From contig NZ_MPIN01000006.1 of assembly GCF_001887355.1 (NCBI RefSeq), forward strand, positions 606,838 through 670,837: a stretch of 64,000 bases of DNA, written 5' to 3'. Under the pieces are notes generated by a model that was given only the letters and a program-made list of their open reading frames with translations, was not told the origin of the DNA and did not search any database. The translations under genes and the position numbers were made by a program. This document shows positions 46,080 to 53,808 of the stretch, one piece after another (within the stretch, counting starts at the first letter, position 1; the number at the start of each line of letters is the position of its first letter). Origin of the DNA: Cystobacter ferrugineus. Its GTDB lineage: Bacteria; Myxococcota; Myxococcia; Myxococcales; Myxococcaceae.

Positions 46080-47405
46080 TCATGCCACCGCGCTGGAAGG
46101 CGCATCGGCATGGGCGGCGGGGGCCGCTGGCAGCAGGACGCGGAAGGTCGCACCCTGGCCCGGCTGGCTCTCCACGGAGAGCTCGCCGCCGAACCCGGTG
46201 ATGAGGCCGTGGCAGATGAACAGGCCCAGCCCGGTGCCCACGCCCGGCGGCTTGGTGGTGAAGAAGGGCTCGAAGATGCGGCCCAGGTCCTCGGGGGCGA
46301 TGCCGTGGCCATTGTCCTGGATCTCCGCCCACACCCGGCCATCCGCGAGCAGGCCCGTGGCCACGCGGATGCGGGGCTCGGCGGGCCCTTTCGCCACGGC
46401 ATGGAGGGCGTTGATGATGAGGTTGAGGAAGACCTGCCCCAGCCCATGCTCGTCGGCGAGAACGGGCGGCACCGGACACCGCGCCCACTCGACCCGGAGC
46501 CCCGGCACCTGGGCGAGGTTCGCCATGGCGAGGGCATCCTCCAGCACCGTGTCCAGCGCCACCGGCGCGTCGGGGAAGCTCCTGCCGCGGGAGAACCCCC
46601 GCACGTCCTGGACCAGCCGTTGGATGCGCTCGCAGCCCTGGAGCGCATCGTGGCAGGACTCCTGGAGCTCCTCCACGTCTCGCGGGGGTTGGGTGGCGGC
46701 CAGCGCCTTCAGCTCCCCTCGAACATGGTGGAGGTTGGCGATGATGAAGCTGAGGGGGTTGTTGACCTCGTGCGCCAGCCCGGCGGCGAGCCGCCCCAGC
46801 GCTTCCAGCTTCTGGGCCTGGACGAGCTTGAACTCCAGCCGCCTGCGCTCCTCCGTCTCCCGCCGAAGCTGGGCGTTGGCCTGCTCCAGCTCCGCCAACC
46901 GCCTGCGCTCGCGCCGCAGCAGCTCCCACTTCTCGGCGAGCGCGTGGGCCATCTGCCGCACCTCCATGCTCTTGAAGGGCTTGTGGAGGATAAGCAACCG
47001 TTGGCTGATGCCCAGCCGCTGCACCACCTCCTCCCAGGAGTAATCCGTGTACGCCGAGCAGAGGACGACCTGGAGGTCCGGGTCCTCCCGCCAGAGGCGC
47101 TCGGTGGTCTCCACGCCGTCCATTCCCGGCGGCATGCGGACGTCGACGAAGGCCAGGGCGTACGGCCGCCCCTCCTTCAGTGCGGCCTTCACGCGCCGCA
47201 GACCCTCCTCTCCCTGGAAGGCGGAGTCCACCTCGAAGCAATACCCCTTGGGCCGGGGTGGAGGCATGCCGAAGAGCGAGGCCCTCAACTCCGCGAGTGA
47301 CGCGCCGCCCTCGCTCTCGGCCAGCAGCCGGTGGAAGTCCTGGTGAATCGACGGAGTGTCATCGATGACCAGGACACGCGGCGCGGGCACGGCTGAGAGA
47401 CTCAT
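46080..47405 (-). CDS. Hybrid receiver-histidine kinase
   Basis: A 441-residue cytoplasmic protein. Residues about 8-150 form a receiver (VLVIDDTPSIHQDF, AFVDVRMPPGMDG, VLCSAYTDYSW) with the same insertion as the downstream stand-alone regulator. A coiled coil (about 155-205) leads to the H-box AAGLAHEVNNPLSF. The ATPase has NLIINALHAV, DNGHGI, FEPFFTTKPPGVGTGLGLF. It has no membrane segment. It would pass phosphate to or from the adjacent kinase and regulator. The start at 47405 is the ATG nearest the first receiver strand. Confidence 0.9.
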   Translation of the reverse strand: MSLSAVPAPRVLVIDDTPSIHQDFHRLLAESEGGASLAELRASLFGMPPPRPKGYCFEVDSAFQGEEGLRRVKAALKEGRPYALAFVDVRMPPGMDGVETTERLWREDPDLQVVLCSAYTDYSWEEVVQRLGISQRLLILHKPFKSMEVRQMAHALAEKWELLRRERRRLAELEQANAQLRRETEERRRLEFKLVQAQKLEALGRLAAGLAHEVNNPLSFIIANLHHVRGELKALAATQPPRDVEELQESCHDALQGCERIQRLVQDVRGFSRGRSFPDAPVALDTVLEDALAMANLAQVPGLRVEWARCPVPPVLADEHGLGQVFLNLIINALHAVAKGPAEPRIRVATGLLADGRVWAEIQDNGHGIAPEDLGRIFEPFFTTKPPGVGTGLGLFICHGLITGFGGELSVESQPGQGATFRVLLPAAPAAHADAPSSAVA

Positions 47406-47642
47406 GGTGTACACCCCCCCACCTGCCCCCTCTTCCGAGTCCCCTGTCCGCATCCAAAACCGCGGGAATGCCTATCAATTCTCGGTGAGACACGCGACCA
47501 ATGGGGGGGCGGTCCAATTTCCAATCAAATACTAAACAGGATTTCCAGACAAAGATATACCCCTGGCCGACAACGCCCCCAGCACGCCGGCTTCAATGTT
47601 GGGTAGGAGATGTTCCGCGAGTGGACCGGCGCCGCGCGGGCC

Positions 47643-47756
47643 TCACGCCGCGTCGGAGGCCGAAGCGGAGACGGGCTCGCCCGCCGCCGGCAACCACATG
47701 ACGAAGCGGGCGCCGCCCTCGGAGCGGTTCTCCGCATGCGCGCGGGCAGGGCCATG
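47643..47756 (-). pseudogene. C-terminal tail of a histidine kinase
   Basis: A short frame reads HAENRSEGGARFVMWLP and then an acidic-neutral tail to a TGA at 47643. This is the usual last strand of a kinase ATPase domain. Nothing upstream continues it. It lies in the 377-base gap between the hybrid kinase and the protease fragment; the rest of the gap, including an AT-richer stretch near 47500-47560 that may hold the cluster promoter, has no gene. Confidence 0.5.
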
Positions 47757-47782
47757 CCCCCGCCACGCCGAGCTAATCGTGG

Positions 47783-48484
47783 TCATGGAGTGTAGGGAGC
47801 GGCGCTGGCGGGCTCCGCGGCGACCTCCAACGGACCAAAATCCTGTTCGATGCTGCCGATCGGGCTCATGTACGACTCCCAGTAGATCGCCACCAGGTCC
47901 ACGTCCGAATCGGACCCTGGCACCCGCCGGAAGACGGGCGAGCCACTGTCACCATCGTATCCCGCTCCGCCGCCATCCATCTGGCAGAACAGCCGGGTAT
48001 TGCCGTTCGTGGTCGTCACGCAGGTGGACGTGACCGGCCCGGATGTCCACCCGGTCCGCTGCCCGATCTTGTGGATGGTCTCCCCCACCGCCACCTGGTA
48101 CGCCTTGCCCACGATCCGGAAGAACGGCTGGGCTTCGTCGATCTTCAGGGGCCCGATGCCCGTGGGGGCCCCGCCGGTGTATGCGTTCTCCTGCTCGGTC
48201 CGGTAGATGTAACCCAGCTTGACCTCGGATTGCACGGCGTCGATGTATTCCGAGTAGGCCGCGTCACTGAAGCGGCACGCATGGCTGCCACAGGAATAGG
48301 TCGCGCCATTGTAGACGACGCTGGCGTTGCTCCAGAAGGCGGGATCCTCCGTCGTCACGCCGATCCGGGAGCCGCCCTGGGAGTGGACGGTGTCGACGTT
48401 GGCGCAGTGGGTGTTGGTGAAGAAGCCCAGCTTGCCATTTCTGCGCACGTTGAAGCCCAGGGTGCAGAATAACCGTTCACCGAC
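47783..48484 (-). pseudogene. 5'-truncated trypsin-like serine protease
   Basis: About 234 open codons covering most of an S1-type protease. CTLGFNV then LGFFTNTHCAN carries the catalytic His, and DGGGAGYDGDSGSPVFR carries the serine. An Asp in the middle (SEYIDAVQSEV) may complete the triad. An in-frame TGA lies just upstream of CTLGFNV, so the signal peptide and propeptide are missing. A GTG at 48448 could start a shorter, unexported form. Lineage relatives are secreted. Probably inactive. Confidence 0.65.
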
Positions 48485-48577
48485 TCAGGCAGCTCTACTG
48501 GAAGCGGCGGGAATCAATACCGCTGCTGAAGGCCTCTGGCGAGAACGTTCCAGAATGAACCGTGAACAAGGCGAATT

Positions 48578-48769
48578 TCACGGGGCCGCGCGTCCGCCGA
48601 CTTCGGGGAAGCACTCGTAGGTCCATTTGAGCGCGTTCAGGTGCACGGGGTTGTCCAGGTCGAGTGGCGCCTCCGTGAGTGGCACCACCCATCCGCCCGA
48701 CGCGGTACGCCGAGAGAGGGAGAGCAGGTCCGCATCGCGGGCCGGGTCCGGAAACCCGATTGGGCACAC
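48578..48769 (-). CDS. Short open frame of uncertain status
   Basis: A 63-codon frame starting at GTG, with coding-like composition (DADLLSLSRRTASGGWVVPL, then LNALKWTYECFPEVGG). No family is recognised and no ribosome site is clear. It lies in the 587-base stretch of debris between the protease fragment and the secreted protein at 49072, next to a transposase tail, so it may be the end of a lost gene. Confidence 0.3.
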   Translation of the reverse strand: MCPIGFPDPARDADLLSLSRRTASGGWVVPLTEAPLDLDNPVHLNALKWTYECFPEVGGRAAP

Positions 48770-48885
48770 GCGTGCTGGGGTGGCCCCTGCGCTGCGGCCA
48801 ACTGAGCAGGCCGCGTGGGCAGTGACAGGTGCTCCAGAATGGCGCGCACGGCGTTGGGGGCCGTCAGGTACGCCAACACCCGGCG
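48770..48885 (-). pseudogene. C-terminal remnant of an IS91-like transposase
   Basis: On the minus strand: LAYLTAPNAVRAILEHLSLP then AQLAAAQGPPQHAC. The LAYLT.P..VRAILEHLGLP pattern with a following APA.GPPQ is typical of the end of IS91-type transposases. A second, more decayed copy lies at about 53402-53590. The zinc-binding and catalytic parts are missing. Confidence 0.5.
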
Positions 48886-49071
48886 CCTGCCTCCACAGAT
48901 TTTCGAAGTCCGTCTGATTTATAACCCCATGAAATCACTGAGCTTCGTCGAAATGAGGGGATGGTTCAGGAGTGGGAGACCTCCCTGCATGACTTCCAGC
49001 ACATGCCCTCTTCGAGTCGCGGGCGTACGGTACGCGGACTCACTGGGACTTTCCCACTGGAGGCCGTGGTC

Positions 49072-49737
49072 ATGCGCATGTTTGGAACGATGGTCGTTGG
49101 GATGATGGCGTTGCTGAGTTCACCGGCGCTCGCCGACCTGCCCGTCATCAATGAGAAGCAGGTGTCCTGGCAGGGCTGCGAGTATTCGCTTCAGGTGCAA
49201 CAGGATTCCCAGCCACATCCCATCTACTCGTACAATGCACCATTCTACCGGGTCGTCATTCAGCGAGACGGCGGTTCGTCTGGGACGTGCCCGCTTCCCC
49301 CTGGCACCGTCGAGCTGGGATCCTCGTTCTACTGGCCAGGCATCGCGATCCTGGGCAATGACGAGGGACTCGTGGTTGCCTTTACCCAAGCACCCTATGA
49401 CCGGTGGTTTGGGAGTGATTATCAGCACATCGAGATTCGCCAGTTGGACCCGAGCACCCTGGGAAGTCTGAGGACGGAGACCTTGTGGGGGAGCAGTAGG
49501 CCGGTGGTGGCGGGTGAGGCGAGTATTCCGGGTGGTCTCTACCTGGACTCGCTCTACTCTATTCCCGGCATGCTCCAGGTCTCGGGCCGCTTGAACGGAA
49601 ACTCGATTTCGGATGGTTTGTTGCCCGGCTATGAAGCCAACGCGTTCCCCATCCAGCAGGGAAGCCACTTCGTCGCCATCTATTATTCCTTCTTCGGTCC
49701 AGTGCGATACCGGGCCGGACTGCACATCACCCCCTGA
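49072..49737 (+). CDS. Secreted protein, function unknown
   Basis: A 221-residue exported protein. GGAGG precedes the ATG at 49072, which begins a signal peptide ending SPALA. The mature part is beta-rich with one cysteine pair (WQGCEYSLQV and SGTCPLPPG) and several Tyr/Trp motifs. It ends with a run of strands (GSHFVAIYYSFFGPVRYRAG). No membrane anchor or enzyme motif is visible. It stands alone between debris and the amidohydrolase. Composition is somewhat lower in GC than the core genes. Confidence 0.6.
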   Translation: MRMFGTMVVGMMALLSSPALADLPVINEKQVSWQGCEYSLQVQQDSQPHPIYSYNAPFYRVVIQRDGGSSGTCPLPPGTVELGSSFYWPGIAILGNDEGLVVAFTQAPYDRWFGSDYQHIEIRQLDPSTLGSLRTETLWGSSRPVVAGEASIPGGLYLDSLYSIPGMLQVSGRLNGNSISDGLLPGYEANAFPIQQGSHFVAIYYSFFGPVRYRAGLHITP

Positions 49738-49803
49738 AAAGGACTCGAAACGCGGGACCCAAGCCAGAACGAGACGTGGCGTGGACGGTAGACCCCACCC
49801 TCT

Positions 49804-49959
49804 TCAAATGCTTCCGCGGACTTGCAAGTTGGCGCGCGCGGTGCATCTGATGTTGAGCATCCTCGACGCACGGTCCGTGGTGGTCGCGTCGTTGTGTTCT
49901 CCGAATGTTTCGAGCTCTTCCAGCAGCTCGCGAAGGCCTGGAGGGTAGGAGATGGACAT
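49804..49959 (-). pseudogene. N-terminal fragment of an O-methyltransferase-like gene
   Basis: A 51-codon frame with MSISYPPGLRELLEELETFG then NDATTTDRASRMLNI, matching the first helices of class I O-methyltransferases. The SAM-binding region is absent and unrelated residues follow. It is a leftover in the 264-base gap between the secreted protein and the amidohydrolase. Confidence 0.4.
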
Positions 49960-50001
49960 GGCCGAGACATAGCCCACGCGTCGCCCGTCATGCATCGGTA
50001 C

Positions 50002-51264
50002 TCATCGATGGAGCGTGTCCTGGCGGAAGACGATCTTCCCCTGCCTCAACACCAGGCGCACGTTGGCGAGCGCCTCGATGTCCCGGGACGGGTCTCCGTC
50101 GATGACCACCACATCCGCATCCAGTCCCGGCGCGAGCCGACCAGTCCGCGCTTCCTGGCCAAACTGTGTCGCGGGGTTCGTCGTCAGGCTCGCCAGGATG
50201 TCCCGCGGGTCGAGCCCCGCTCCCCGCAGCAGCACGTACTCGCGCCGTGGATCGTCGTCGGTCATGTAGCCTACGTCCGTGCCGAAGAGGATGCGGCCTC
50301 CGAGCCGGGCGTGGTTGCGGACCTGCTCGGCTCCCGCCTGGGTGAAGCGCTCGAGCACGATGGGATCCTCGTTGGCGCGTTTCAGCTCCCACTCGAACAG
50401 GGCGAGCGTCGGCACCAGCGCCACCTTCCGGCGCACCATGGCCTCGTGGAGTGAGTCCGATAGCGGACCGGCCATCGGCGCCGTGTGCACCACCACGTCC
50501 ACGCCTCCCTCCACGGCCGCGCTCAGTCCCGCCGCGTTCGTCGGGTGCGCGAAAACGGGCTTGCCGTGCGCATGAGCTTCCTCGGTCACCGCCTGCACGA
50601 TGGCGAGCGGCATCACCGGATAGGGTGGGTGTGCCGTGAGGGAGCCGGTGAAGAGCTTGATGGCATCCGTGCCGCCCCCGAGCTGCTCCTTCACGATCGC
50701 CCTGGCCTGCTCCGGCGTCCGGAGCTCCGGCAGCTTCACCGGAACGTACCGAGGTGTGCCATCCACCGGGGCCAGTGGAACACCCGCGGTGATGATGCTG
50801 GGACCCATCAGCTCGCCGGCCTCGATGCGCCGCCGCAGGGCCAGCGTCGCCTCCGGGAACGAGCCGGTATCGACGACGTGGACGAAGCCGTGGCGCAGCA
50901 GCATGTCCCGTAGGTGTTGCTCGAGCTCGGACGCGGGCAGGGTCGCCGCGCCCTGTCCCCATGGCTCGGTGAAGTGGACATGGCTGTTCCAGAACCCGGC
51001 CAACAGCGTCTGGCCCGAGGTGTCGAGGACGGTCGCCCCCGCTGGAATCTCCACCTCCGCCCGAGGCCCCACCGCGGAAATCCGTCCCGATGAGATCAGC
51101 ACGACCCCATCCGCGATGGGAGTCGCCTCGGGAGACGGGTAGACCGTGCCGCCAACGAGCGCCAGGGTGGGCATTTCCGAGTCCGTGACCCTCCCAGAAC
51201 TGGCTGGCGTCCTGCACCCCATGAGACCCAGCACTCCGGCGACGAACAACACCTTCCAATCCAT
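50002..51264 (-). CDS. Amidohydrolase lipoprotein
   Basis: A 420-residue exported enzyme of the amidohydrolase superfamily (imidazolonepropionase-like/prolidase-like branch). The signal peptide ends in LGLMGC, a lipobox. Metal ligands are NSHVHF near residue 93, a Lys in AIKLFTGSL, the His in FAHPTNAAG and Asp in FGTDVGYM. A C-terminal beta-sandwich closes with GLDADVVVIDGDP. These binuclear enzymes hydrolyse amide or ester bonds in cyclic or peptide substrates. A related gene lies at 53809. It is monocistronic. Confidence 0.85.
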   Translation of the reverse strand: MDWKVLFVAGVLGLMGCRTPASSGRVTDSEMPTLALVGGTVYPSPEATPIADGVVLISSGRISAVGPRAEVEIPAGATVLDTSGQTLLAGFWNSHVHFTEPWGQGAATLPASELEQHLRDMLLRHGFVHVVDTGSFPEATLALRRRIEAGELMGPSIITAGVPLAPVDGTPRYVPVKLPELRTPEQARAIVKEQLGGGTDAIKLFTGSLTAHPPYPVMPLAIVQAVTEEAHAHGKPVFAHPTNAAGLSAAVEGGVDVVVHTAPMAGPLSDSLHEAMVRRKVALVPTLALFEWELKRANEDPIVLERFTQAGAEQVRNHARLGGRILFGTDVGYMTDDDPRREYVLLRGAGLDPRDILASLTTNPATQFGQEARTGRLAPGLDADVVVIDGDPSRDIEALANVRLVLRQGKIVFRQDTLHR

Positions 51265-51442
51265 GCGCTCCTGCCCTCCGAAGTCAATGCTCCGTCCTCC
51301 GTACGTCCACGGGGACGGGTCATTTCCTCGAAAACGGTGCCGAGTTCCACCGGGTGCGAGGGAGGGGTCTCCGAAGAGCGCCGCGACGCCGTGGGTGCGC
51401 TGAGGCCCAGCAGCTGAGCTGGTGGGGTGCGCGCCCTTCTTG

Positions 51443-51973
51443 TCACGGAGGTGGATCGGGTGACGGATGGGCGAGTGGCGCGAGCGTCTGCGTGGGGGTG
51501 AGGGGCAATCGCGCCGCTGGCGAGGGCACGGGCGCGTCTTGAGCGCAGTGCTCTTGCTCCAGGAAATAGCGACGCAAGAACGTGTCCTGGATTTCCTTGA
51601 AGAGTTGAAGCGGCAGCTCTCCTATTTTGTACAAGAGCCGTGCCTCCAGGTACTTGCAGTAGAAGCGCAACGGCCTGAGTCCCTGTCCAATCCAGCCAAG
51701 GAGCTGGACACAGAACGCGCCCAGGACCATGCCGGTCAGGGTGCTGGACACCGCTGTGAAATGGGGCAGGAGGTCTGGATGAAAGTTCCTCACAGCATGA
51801 CCCAGGGTTCCACCCATGGCCGCCCCGAGTCCCAGGTAGCGCTTCAAGGCCGTCCCCACCTCGGAGCTCAATCCGAGGCGACGCAGCAAGATGAAGATCA
51901 ACCCCACGGCCATCTTCGCGTGTCTGAACTCCTTGAGCTCGCCCTTCAGCTCCTCGAATTCCCTAGGGGTCAT
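51443..51973 (-). CDS. Membrane protein coupled to a sigma factor
   Basis: A 176-residue protein. Its ATG overlaps the end of the sigma-factor gene, with AGGAG seven bases upstream, so the two are coupled. The N-terminal 20 residues are charged and helical. Two or three hydrophobic stretches follow (about 22-33, 44-56, 75-98), then an amphipathic region and a proline-rich tail. It could be an anti-sigma factor or a target of the sigma factor, but lacks the usual zinc-anti-sigma motif. The family is not recognised. Confidence 0.6.
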   Translation of the reverse strand: MTPREFEELKGELKEFRHAKMAVGLIFILLRRLGLSSEVGTALKRYLGLGAAMGGTLGHAVRNFHPDLLPHFTAVSSTLTGMVLGAFCVQLLGWIGQGLRPLRFYCKYLEARLLYKIGELPLQLFKEIQDTFLRRYFLEQEHCAQDAPVPSPAARLPLTPTQTLAPLAHPSPDPPP

Positions 51974-52517
51974 CGCGGTGCTCCTGGGCGGAAAGCGCAT
52001 CCAGCAGCTTGCGGCGAAGGCGGTGTCGCCTGACACGCAGGCGATTGGCCCTCAGCGCATCATCCGGTGCAGTGTCCGTGGTGCGCCTTCCGTCCGAGAG
52101 CAGGAGTTGTATGTCCTCCTCGGGCAGCCGCTCGACGAGCCGGAGAAGCGTCTCACCGTGCTCGTCAGACGACATGCCGGGTGAGCCAGCGGACACGTAG
52201 ACGATCGACGGATCGAGTGTCGCCAGCGAGTAAGACCGTTGGCTCCGAAGCAGGTTCATGTACAGGTTTCGAAGCACTGCCAGCAAGTATGGAAGGCTGA
52301 GCGACACGGGCGGAGCGGACTTCCGGCCGAGACCGAGAACGCGGGACCAGAGTTCCGCGACCAGATCTTCTCTGTCCCCACCGTACCGGCAGAGTCTGCT
52401 GGCCGCCTGCAGCAAGGTCCCGTTGTACTGGCGATGAAGTCGCATGACCTCTTCCGCCCAGGCGCGCGCACGCGTCTGCCGGAGGGATGTCTCGTGACCC
52501 ATACCTTTTTGACCCAT
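51963..52517 (-). CDS. ECF-like RNA polymerase sigma factor
   Basis: A 184-residue protein. Residues about 20-90 look like sigma region 2 (RLHRQYNGTLLQAASRLCRYGGDREDLVAELWSRVL, then LLAVLRNLYMNLLRS). The C-terminal part holds a region-4-like helix-turn-helix (DDALRANRLRVRRHRLRRKL). Region 3 is short, as in extracytoplasmic-function factors. An alternative start five codons in is possible. The coupled membrane protein downstream suggests a sigma/regulator pair. The upstream gap includes a T-rich tract that could hold its promoter. Confidence 0.75.
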   Translation of the reverse strand: MGQKGMGHETSLRQTRARAWAEEVMRLHRQYNGTLLQAASRLCRYGGDREDLVAELWSRVLGLGRKSAPPVSLSLPYLLAVLRNLYMNLLRSQRSYSLATLDPSIVYVSAGSPGMSSDEHGETLLRLVERLPEEDIQLLLSDGRRTTDTAPDDALRANRLRVRRHRLRRKLLDALSAQEHRDDP

Positions 52518-52737
52518 CGAACATCACCCCATGTGCAACCCCAGGAGGTGGCGCATGGCGCAACAGGCCATGCGCCCACACTCCCGCGTGAACCCAGGAT
52601 GCCGAACGGGCGCTCACGCCCGTCGGCGGCTCGTGAACCCGGAATCAGGAGACATTCATAGCCATGCCCAGTCCCTTCCTACCCGGTCATGGACCGGGCG
52701 GTGTCTTGGCGGGCAAAGCACGTGTCGGGGTGAGGGT

Positions 52738-52764
52738 TGCTTAGGTCCTCGGGTGCCGATCAAC
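52738..52764 (+). repeat. Intergenic motif, copy A (3' part only)
   Basis: TGCTTAGGTCCTCGGGTGCC then GATCAAC. It matches the 3' half of copies B and C. A 26-codon frame upstream (from 52663, MPSPFLPGHGPGG...) ends exactly in the GCT TAG of this motif, after AGGAGA. The 1.29 kb between the sigma factor and the amidohydrolase at 53809 has no gene longer than this. Confidence 0.6.
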
Positions 52765-52871
52765 ACTCCGTCCGCTTTCCATGAGCCCTAGCAGAAATAC
52801 CACTCGGCAAAAAGAGTGCTGCATCGCGAACTGCGTGGTGGCAAACAGGTGCAGGGGAAAGAAATCCCCCC

Positions 52872-52931
52872 TGTAATGTTGAGCCGCCTGCAGTGTCTAT
52901 CCTGTGCTTAGGTCCTCGGGTCTCGAACAGC
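52872..52931 (+). repeat. Intergenic motif, copy B, with micro-ORF
   Basis: A 60-base unit matching copy C at 53 of 60 positions. It contains an 11-codon frame at 52876-52911 (MLSRLQCLSCA) ending GCT TAG, then GGTCCTCGGGTCTCGAACAG. No ribosome site is visible. The sequence between copies B and C is not conserved. Confidence 0.65.
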
Positions 52932-52993
52932 CCACCCGTCGCGGGGTTATGCGGCGCACGGTGTGGGGGCTCGAAAATCATTCGAAATGTCCG

Positions 52994-53053
52994 TGTAATG
53001 TTGAGCCGTCTCAAGTGTCTTTCAGGTGCTTAGGTCCTCGGGTCCCGAACAGC
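52994..53053 (+). repeat. Intergenic motif, copy C, with micro-ORF
   Basis: The third copy, 122 bases after copy B. The micro-ORF at 52998-53033 reads MLSRLKCLSGA. Of six base differences from copy B within the frame, four are silent third-position changes. The 300 bases that follow, up to the IS3-type end, contain no gene I can support. Confidence 0.65.
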
Positions 53054-53371
53054 ACGTTCGAGGCTCGAAGCGCATTACCGGGTTCTTCTTCGTCCTTCGC
53101 GGCCGCGTCCTGCCGCAGGTGCCCGGTATCGCAGCGCTCTTCTACATCTTGGTGTGGGCCTCATGACAGAGCGCCCTGCACATGCTTTCCCCCCCGCGCC
53201 GCTGTCGCTGCGCGCCATCGCACTCTCTCCATCGTCCTCGGCTTTCGGAACAAAGCCTGTTCACCCAAGCGGGAGCGGAGGTGGACGTGACTGCACCCAG
53301 TGGGGAACACGTCAGCCTGGAGCCCCTGAGGATGCTCACGTAGAGGGCGAGTCTGGCTCAGGCCAGAAGTG

Positions 53372-53401
53372 TGGGTTTGCCCCGGTTACGTGGACAGTAG
53401 G
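53372..53401. mobile_element. Left terminal inverted repeat of an IS3-type element
   Basis: TGGGTTTGCCCCGGTTACGT then GGACAGTAGG. It starts with TG and is the inverse of the right ends at 8191 and 40970. No transposase is attached. Confidence 0.65.
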
Positions 53402-53590
53402 GCGTATAGGAGGGATGGGGGCCGTGTGGAGGGAGAGGGCAGGAGCCGAGGGGCCGAGGAGGGCCGCGGACGGGAGCCCCCGGGCTGTGAGCCAGGGCGG
53501 TGCGGAGAGCGTGCAGCCTGCTGGAGGCACACACCGGCCCAAGCTGCCGGGGCCAGGCCCAGGTGCTCCAGAATCGCTCGCACTCCACCC
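53402..53590 (-). pseudogene. Decayed IS91-like tail merged with repeat R
   Basis: The minus strand has GGVRAILEHLGLAPAAW, as in the tail at 48.8 kb. The part at 53418-53475 matches the first half of repeat R (CCGTGTGGAGGGAGAGGGC and GGGCCGAGGAGGGCCGC). This ties repeat R to the 3' end of an IS91-like element. Confidence 0.45.
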
Positions 53591-53808
53591 CCTCCCTTCA
53601 CGGATAGAACATCCACCGTCGGGTCTCTTCTGCCCATTTTCCCCCGGCGCGCTGAGTATGCCAGCACGCGAGCCCGAGGGCGCGTGAGGTGCAGAGGGGC
53701 TCAGTCCCTTTCATCTCGCCGATGACGTGCCGGGTGACACTTCCCGCTGCCCGCGGTGTTCCATTGGACACGAAAGCCGCAAGGGACACTCCTGGGAGTT
53801 ATTCATCC

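Noticed and set aside
43819..47043. A frame of over 1000 codons opposite the kinase cluster
   Set aside because: Composition is shadow-like and the kinase motifs on the other strand are unambiguous.
52738..53053. CRISPR array
   Set aside because: Only three imperfect copies, unequal spacing, one copy partial, and no cas genes.
52738..53053. Integron attC sites
   Set aside because: No inverse/core site pair (RYYYAAC and GTTRRRY) and no cassette genes between copies.
53054..53371. Possible gene between the repeat array and the IS3 end
   Set aside because: Frames on both strands are short, arginine- or serine-rich and without ribosome sites or family motifs.
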